Assembly (NCBI GenBank): GCA_023256475.1
Contig: JAGDXP010000018.1
Span: 1 to 64,000 of the forward strand
DNA length: 64,000 nucleotides
DNA from: Thermoplasmata archaeon
GTDB taxonomy: Archaea; Thermoplasmatota; Thermoplasmata; Thermoplasmatales; GCA-001856825
Reading direction: 5' to 3'
Part shown: piece by piece, positions 59,201 through 64,000 of the stretch
How positions within the stretch are numbered: position 1 is the first letter of the stretch
Layout: each line of letters opens with the position of its first letter
Made by a program: the position numbers and the translations under genes
Notes under the pieces: generated by a model
Databases searched by the model: none
The model's input: the letters and a program-made list of their open reading frames with translations, nothing else
Told to the model about the DNA's origin: nothing

Positions 59201-59329
59201 TACAGAAAAAATCAGCATGTGATAGAGGAAGCGACTCTATCCATTCCAAAGGAAAATCTGAGTGGATACACAAAGGAATGGGAAATAGATGAGCTTAAAC
59301 TTAAAGTAACTATTGCAAAGATGGAATAA
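56276..59329 (+). CDS. ileS: isoleucyl-tRNA synthetase
   Basis: [21 protein letters not shown] (HIGH), [15 protein letters not shown] (KMSKS), WDCHGLPVE. Confidence 0.97.
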   Translation: [1017 protein letters not shown]

Positions 59330-60290
59330 TTACAATTTCACCATCTAAGTTTCCAACTAAAATTGATTTTGCATTTTCTATTTTCTTTATTGCAACTTCC
59401 TTATAATTGAAAGGATTCATTATATATGTGGAATCCCCCTGTGTATAGAGGACTTCTGCCTCTTTGTAATCTTTCTTTCTGAGCAGTATCTTTGAATCCT
59501 CCAAATCGTTCAGTTTGAAATGCCTCAAACTGTTGCTCCCCAATTCCATCAATGAAATGTCATTCCCATGTATTCCAGAGACCACCCAATTTTTACCACT
59601 AAATTTAATTAAGTCCAGGTATGAGAACTGTGGAATTCTCACCGCATAGGTGAATCTATAAAGGTCTCTCCCTTCTTTCCTACCAACAAGGCTGTTGCTC
59701 TCAATTATGGTCCCCCCGTATTTGTCCACAATTCTCCTGCTCACATTTCTGGCATATTCCTTATTGGAGATGTATAGATCAAAACCTTCTTTTTTCTTTT
59801 CGATTTTGGTTATGAAAATATCCGGGTTATTTTGTGAATCTATTATATTCTTTACAAAATCAATTATTTCCACGAATTTTTCTGGTGTACCCCTCAATTG
59901 TATTATGGCTTCAAAATAATTTCCTCTCCTCTTGGAACAGCTCGGACAGCTATGATACGAGGTCTTTATGAAAAACTGTCCCTTTGATATTTGTCCATTG
60001 GCATGTCTGAATTCATAAATGACCTTCCTGTTAAAGTAATCACCAGAGGAATCGTAGTGAATCTGTCCATTACCAAAATTCTTGGTTAGATAAATATGAA
60101 TCAAATCGTCTTCCTGAATTTCTGAGTCTGACCACTTGTCTATGAATACCCTTCCACAATACTTGCATCTCTTAATTTTAAAATCATCTACCTTCGGTGC
60201 ATTGGAACCCGAGGACTTCGAACGGCAATCTTCGCAAATTACCTCTTTACTGTTAGTCTCCCTACCACATATTATGCATTTCGTAAACAC
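59310..60290 (-). CDS. NMD3-like zinc-binding protein
   Basis: N-terminal CIICGRETNSKEVICEDC and CKYCGR; CPSCSKRRGNYFEAIIQLRG typical of Nmd3. Confidence 0.85.
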   Translation of the reverse strand: MFTKCIICGRETNSKEVICEDCRSKSSGSNAPKVDDFKIKRCKYCGRVFIDKWSDSEIQEDDLIHIYLTKNFGNGQIHYDSSGDYFNRKVIYEFRHANGQISKGQFFIKTSYHSCPSCSKRRGNYFEAIIQLRGTPEKFVEIIDFVKNIIDSQNNPDIFITKIEKKKEGFDLYISNKEYARNVSRRIVDKYGGTIIESNSLVGRKEGRDLYRFTYAVRIPQFSYLDLIKFSGKNWVVSGIHGNDISLMELGSNSLRHFKLNDLEDSKILLRKKDYKEAEVLYTQGDSTYIMNPFNYKEVAIKKIENAKSILVGNLDGEIVIIPSLQ

Positions 60291-60323
60291 TTTATTAAAA
60301 ACTAGAATAAAATTCTAAGCATT

Positions 60324-60587
60324 TCATTTCTGATCTTTCTTTTCCACATTGAAATTGCTGGGATCCGTCAGGAATTCAGTGAAGTATATGCATTTATCTT
60401 TTCCCATGCACCCCAGTATGTTCAGCTTAACGCATCTTTCATCCCGCAAGTAAACACATTCATTTTCCCTTACCATGTATTTTCCATAGACTTCGCAGTC
60501 CTCATATATGCATCTATAACCTCTGTATTTGTAATGGCATATGTTTTTAAAATCAGCGAAAGCGCACCTCTTATCGCCCATCATCAT
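60324..60587 (-). CDS. Cys-rich hypothetical protein (up to 87 aa, 8 Cys)
   Basis: CAFADFKNICHYKYRGYRCIYEDC...CVYLRDERCVKLNILGCMGKDKCIYF; between nmd3-like and asnS, same strand. Confidence 0.75.
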   Translation of the reverse strand: MMMGDKRCAFADFKNICHYKYRGYRCIYEDCEVYGKYMVRENECVYLRDERCVKLNILGCMGKDKCIYFTEFLTDPSNFNVEKKDQK

Positions 60588-60591
60588 CCCC

Positions 60592-61887
60592 TTAGGGTTT
60601 GAGTCTTCTTATGGTCCTCGGGAACGGCACTGCATTCTTAATATGGTCAAGACCTGCTAGCCAAGTTACGGTTCTATCAACGCCTAATCCGAACCCGGAA
60701 TGCGGTACGCTTCCATATTTCCTAAGGTCTATGTACCATTGGTAGTCCTCAGGGTTAAGACCCTCTTCAAGTATCCTGTTTATTAATTCATCTTTGCTCC
60801 ATATCCTTTCCCCACCGCCGATAACTTCGCCATATCCTTCAGGCGCGAGCATATCGTGGCAGAGCACATGATTTGGATCCTCCGGGTCAGGTCTATGGTA
60901 GAATGGCTTCAATACTTTGGGATAATTATACACGAAAATTGGTTTGTCAAAATCTGCCGTTATCTCCCTTTCTTCCTTTTCTCCAAGATCCACGACATCT
61001 TCCAGAGCCATTCCCTTACTCCTACCGATCTCTATTATTTTCTCATAGGGGTATCTATAGAAGGGTTTTTCAATATTTTTCAGGACATTTATATCCCTCT
61101 TTAATATTTTCAACTCCTCCTTTCTCTTTTCTATCAAGGCCTGTGCTATTGCTATTATTAGTTCTTCTTCGAAATCTATCATGCCCTGATTTCCAATCCA
61201 TGCCGCTTCAGCTTCAAGATGCGTAAATTCAGTTAAATGCCTTCTTGTCCTTGATTTCTCAGCTCTGAATGATGGTTGTATTGTATAGACACTTTCCAGG
61301 GAGAAAATGAAAGCTTCAAGATAAAATTGTGAGCTCTGGGTTAAATAAGCCTTCTCGCCAAAGTATGGTACTTCAAACAGTGTGGAACCTCCCTCTACAG
61401 CAGCCCCCACAAACATAGGTGGTGTGACTTCGTGATAAAAATGTTCATTGAAGTAGTCCCTTGCGGCTTCCATCAATGTTTCCCTTATTTTCAGCGTGGC
61501 TGTCATTTCCCTGCTTCTAAGCCAGAGATGCCTTATATCCAATAGAAATTCATCGCTCTTGTCCTTTGTGATGGGAAATGGCTCAGCCAGATGGTAAACC
61601 TTTATTGATTTTGCCTGAATTTCATATCCAGTTGGAGCTTTGTTCTGTTTCACCAATTTTCCTGAAATCTCCACTGAGCTCTCTATAGTGAGTTTTTTGG
61701 CCATTTCAAATGTTTTCTCATCTACTGAAGATCTCTCAAAGATTACCTGAATTATATTGGTTGAATCCCTGATAACAACGAAAACAAGAGGGCCGGATTC
61801 CCTCCATCTATATACCCAACCCCTAATGTTTACATCCTTGTCTACGAAACCATCGTTTAAAATGTCTGAAATGTAGAGCCTATCCAT
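60592..61887 (-). CDS. asnS: asparaginyl-tRNA synthetase
   Basis: N-terminal OB fold VNIRGWVYRWRESGPLVFVVIRD; class II motifs FRAEKSRTRRHLTEFTHLEAE and GFGLGVDRTVTWLAG. Confidence 0.93.
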   Translation of the reverse strand: MDRLYISDILNDGFVDKDVNIRGWVYRWRESGPLVFVVIRDSTNIIQVIFERSSVDEKTFEMAKKLTIESSVEISGKLVKQNKAPTGYEIQAKSIKVYHLAEPFPITKDKSDEFLLDIRHLWLRSREMTATLKIRETLMEAARDYFNEHFYHEVTPPMFVGAAVEGGSTLFEVPYFGEKAYLTQSSQFYLEAFIFSLESVYTIQPSFRAEKSRTRRHLTEFTHLEAEAAWIGNQGMIDFEEELIIAIAQALIEKRKEELKILKRDINVLKNIEKPFYRYPYEKIIEIGRSKGMALEDVVDLGEKEEREITADFDKPIFVYNYPKVLKPFYHRPDPEDPNHVLCHDMLAPEGYGEVIGGGERIWSKDELINRILEEGLNPEDYQWYIDLRKYGSVPHSGFGLGVDRTVTWLAGLDHIKNAVPFPRTIRRLKP

Positions 61888-61961
61888 GTGTCCTAAATGA
61901 CTGATTATATATTTTATTTTCCAAATGGAAAATGTATATTATGAAGAACTAATATAAAGGT

Positions 61962-64000
61962 GTGAAAACCCTCCTTTACATAGAAGATTATCAAGAATCC
62001 AAAGCCAGATTCCTGGAAGCACCATTTAAATCGGTTATTGGGGACATATCCATAGCTATATCAGCGGAGGGTTATAATTTCCCGTTGATTATAGATAATG
62101 TTCTGATCGATCAGGATACAGTACTCGAAAAGGTGCAGGAGTTAATGGGAAATAAGATAAACCTGCATCCCGACTATTTATTCAGATGTAACAAATGCAG
62201 CATGTATTTCAACAGCAATGAACTTTCAAAATATTATATGAAAACTTCTATCAATTTAAGAATGGTCAGGTTTGACAATATATTGGTGATACTACCTCTG
62301 GAATCATCTAGAAGGATTCCAGAGAGATGGATGAAATGGGACCTCCCCAATTTCTCAGTTTACATGGACCATGATTCATACCACAAAATCAAGGATATTC
62401 TTAAAAAAGCAATTACTGTCAATCCAAAATCTATTGAAATCGTGACTGGTAAAACTATCAAGGACATTCTGTTCTTTTCTGATTTTACCGAAGAAGTGAT
62501 ATATTATCAATCGCCCCATTTTAGATGCCCATACTGTGGAGGGGAGGTCAATAAGGTGATAGCAAACAAACTATACTATGACAATATAGAAATCGGAAAG
62601 ATGAAGGATACCCTTCTACTGTTGAATAATTATGGGAAAATAATACTATCCAAAGAGATCACAAAGGCTGAAAAAATTTATGTATTTTCTAAAAATGTAA
62701 ATCTGAAAAAGCTGCAGAAAATAGGGGCAGAAATCATACCAGTAAGATTTCCCAATTCCGAATTGATAAGAACCGCTACAAAGGTCTACAGATCATTTTC
62801 ATTCTTAGAGAAGCCTTCAAAATACACCAGTGATGATATCCTTCACTTAGAATCAAAGAGCTTCTTTAGTGAAACTCAAAGCGAGGTCATTGAAAACATA
62901 CTAAAGGGAAACATTTCCAAATCCTTAAGGATTCTAATTAATAACTACAGGACTTTCAATCGCATATTCCTGAACGGGAGCAAGAGGTCTGGTAATTTCC
63001 ATTTTAGTGCTGCACGAGATTTTAAGGATCTCTTTTATAACCTATTTCTTGATACGACACCATTGAACCTGCCGAATTATCCAATTAATTACGATTTTGA
63101 CTTTACAGCATTTGTAAGCCTTTTCAATGAGGTTGAAAGGATAAAGAGCAAAACAAAAGGAAGGGGTGTAAGATACAGAAACTTGATAATAAGTACAGAT
63201 TTTAGAATGCCTCAAACAAATAAACTGAAATCTTTACTAAATGTTGACGAATTAATCGTAATAAGGGGGATGTGGCACGGATTAAAATTTAGAGTTCAAC
63301 CAAATCCTGAAAAGCTAGGTAAATATTACAAATCATATTATTCATCTATTAAATCTATCCTCAGCAAGAAAGATGGTCAAGAGGTATTGAAAAAGATAAA
63401 TTCAGGTGGCTATTCCATTGGTATTGATGGCCAGGAAATTAAGATTACCAGGGAAATGGTAGATGTAATTCCCATATTGCCAGATGGATACGTTAAGGGT
63501 AGTTTTATGGGAGGAGAATTTTATTTGGATATTACTATTGACGAATGCCTTAAGGAATCCCAAAAAGTCGTAAGGAAGGCTAATTTTACTAGAAAGAAGA
63601 TGGGACTGAAGTTCAATGATTACATTGACATATGGGTCAATTTTAAGAGCTGTGATAATACCACAACTAATTATATAGATCTCATCAAGGAAAGAACAAG
63701 GGCAATGAAAGTGATAAATGACAGTGAATTCCGGGTTAAAAAGGTATACATAAATGAGCTGAGAATGGCACTGGCCAAATTAATTGGAACGGAATCAAGG
63801 GAAGAGCTTGACAAGTTAATCTTGGAGGGCGTACACGACGTAACTCAGATAATAAAGGGCGAATTTAAATCAAATATAAGCCAAGAACTCATATTAGAAA
63901 ATTTGAAAAAGAGCATCAAAAATATCAAATATGATTCATGCCCACTGTGTGGTTCTATCTTGGAAGGAGAGCTTTGTCCAAGATGCGGCCTTAATATGGA
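61962..64000 (+). CDS. uncharacterised zinc-knuckle protein with IleRS-like anticodon-binding/C-terminal region; runs off the window end
   Basis: Hand translation from GTG 61962 is open for at least 679 codons. Contains CNKC, CPYCGGEV, CPLCGSILEGELCPRCG, GRGVRYRNLII, ITREMVDVIPILPDGYVKGSFMGGEFYLDITIDECLKE, and FTRKKMGLKFNDYIDIWVNF. Absent from the ORF track because it has no stop in the window. Confidence 0.85.
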   Translation, partial: MKTLLYIEDYQESKARFLEAPFKSVIGDISIAISAEGYNFPLIIDNVLIDQDTVLEKVQELMGNKINLHPDYLFRCNKCSMYFNSNELSKYYMKTSINLRMVRFDNILVILPLESSRRIPERWMKWDLPNFSVYMDHDSYHKIKDILKKAITVNPKSIEIVTGKTIKDILFFSDFTEEVIYYQSPHFRCPYCGGEVNKVIANKLYYDNIEIGKMKDTLLLLNNYGKIILSKEITKAEKIYVFSKNVNLKKLQKIGAEIIPVRFPNSELIRTATKVYRSFSFLEKPSKYTSDDILHLESKSFFSETQSEVIENILKGNISKSLRILINNYRTFNRIFLNGSKRSGNFHFSAARDFKDLFYNLFLDTTPLNLPNYPINYDFDFTAFVSLFNEVERIKSKTKGRGVRYRNLIISTDFRMPQTNKLKSLLNVDELIVIRGMWHGLKFRVQPNPEKLGKYYKSYYSSIKSILSKKDGQEVLKKINSGGYSIGIDGQEIKITREMVDVIPILPDGYVKGSFMGGEFYLDITIDECLKESQKVVRKANFTRKKMGLKFNDYIDIWVNFKSCDNTTTNYIDLIKERTRAMKVINDSEFRVKKVYINELRMALAKLIGTESREELDKLILEGVHDVTQIIKGEFKSNISQELILENLKKSIKNIKYDSCPLCGSILEGELCPRCGLNM

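Noticed and set aside
60873-61226. 117-aa + strand ORF antisense to asnS
   Set aside because: Shadow ORF; AsnRS motifs on the opposite strand are clear.
1-64000. CRISPR arrays, transposases, integrases, toxin-antitoxin or defence islands
   Set aside because: None recognised; no regularly spaced repeats and no mobile-element ORFs seen on manual reading.

Overview
The window is an ordinary-looking, AT-rich, gene-dense archaeal chromosome segment. Gene content and promoter style (rps13-rps4-rps11-rpoD, rpl44e-rps27e-aIF2alpha-nop10, GGGP/DGGGP synthases, many leaderless TATA promoters) point to a euryarchaeon, probably Thermoplasmatales-like. I saw no CRISPR array, transposon, integrase or phage module. 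Most of the window is housekeeping: translation, lipid synthesis, DNA repair, cofactors, a Fe3+-type ABC transporter, aminoacyl-tRNA synthetases and two tRNAs (a partial initiator tRNA-Met and tRNA-Glu). Four things are missing from, or wrong in, the supplied ORF track. (1) A near-perfect C/D box guide sRNA lies at about 51271-51325, directly upstream of a GfcR-like gene; its D guide fits C34 of a CAU-anticodon tRNA that is not the initiator. (2) A very long ORF runs off the right edge (61962->64000). It has several zinc knuckles and an IleRS-type anticodon-binding/C-terminal region, but no visible HIGH or KMSKS motif. (3) An intact ribosomal protein L37e gene sits between LSm and purF and overlaps the purF start out of frame. 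(4) A 54-aa SecG/Sec61-beta gene is present. Product names come from reading motifs by eye; no database search was run.
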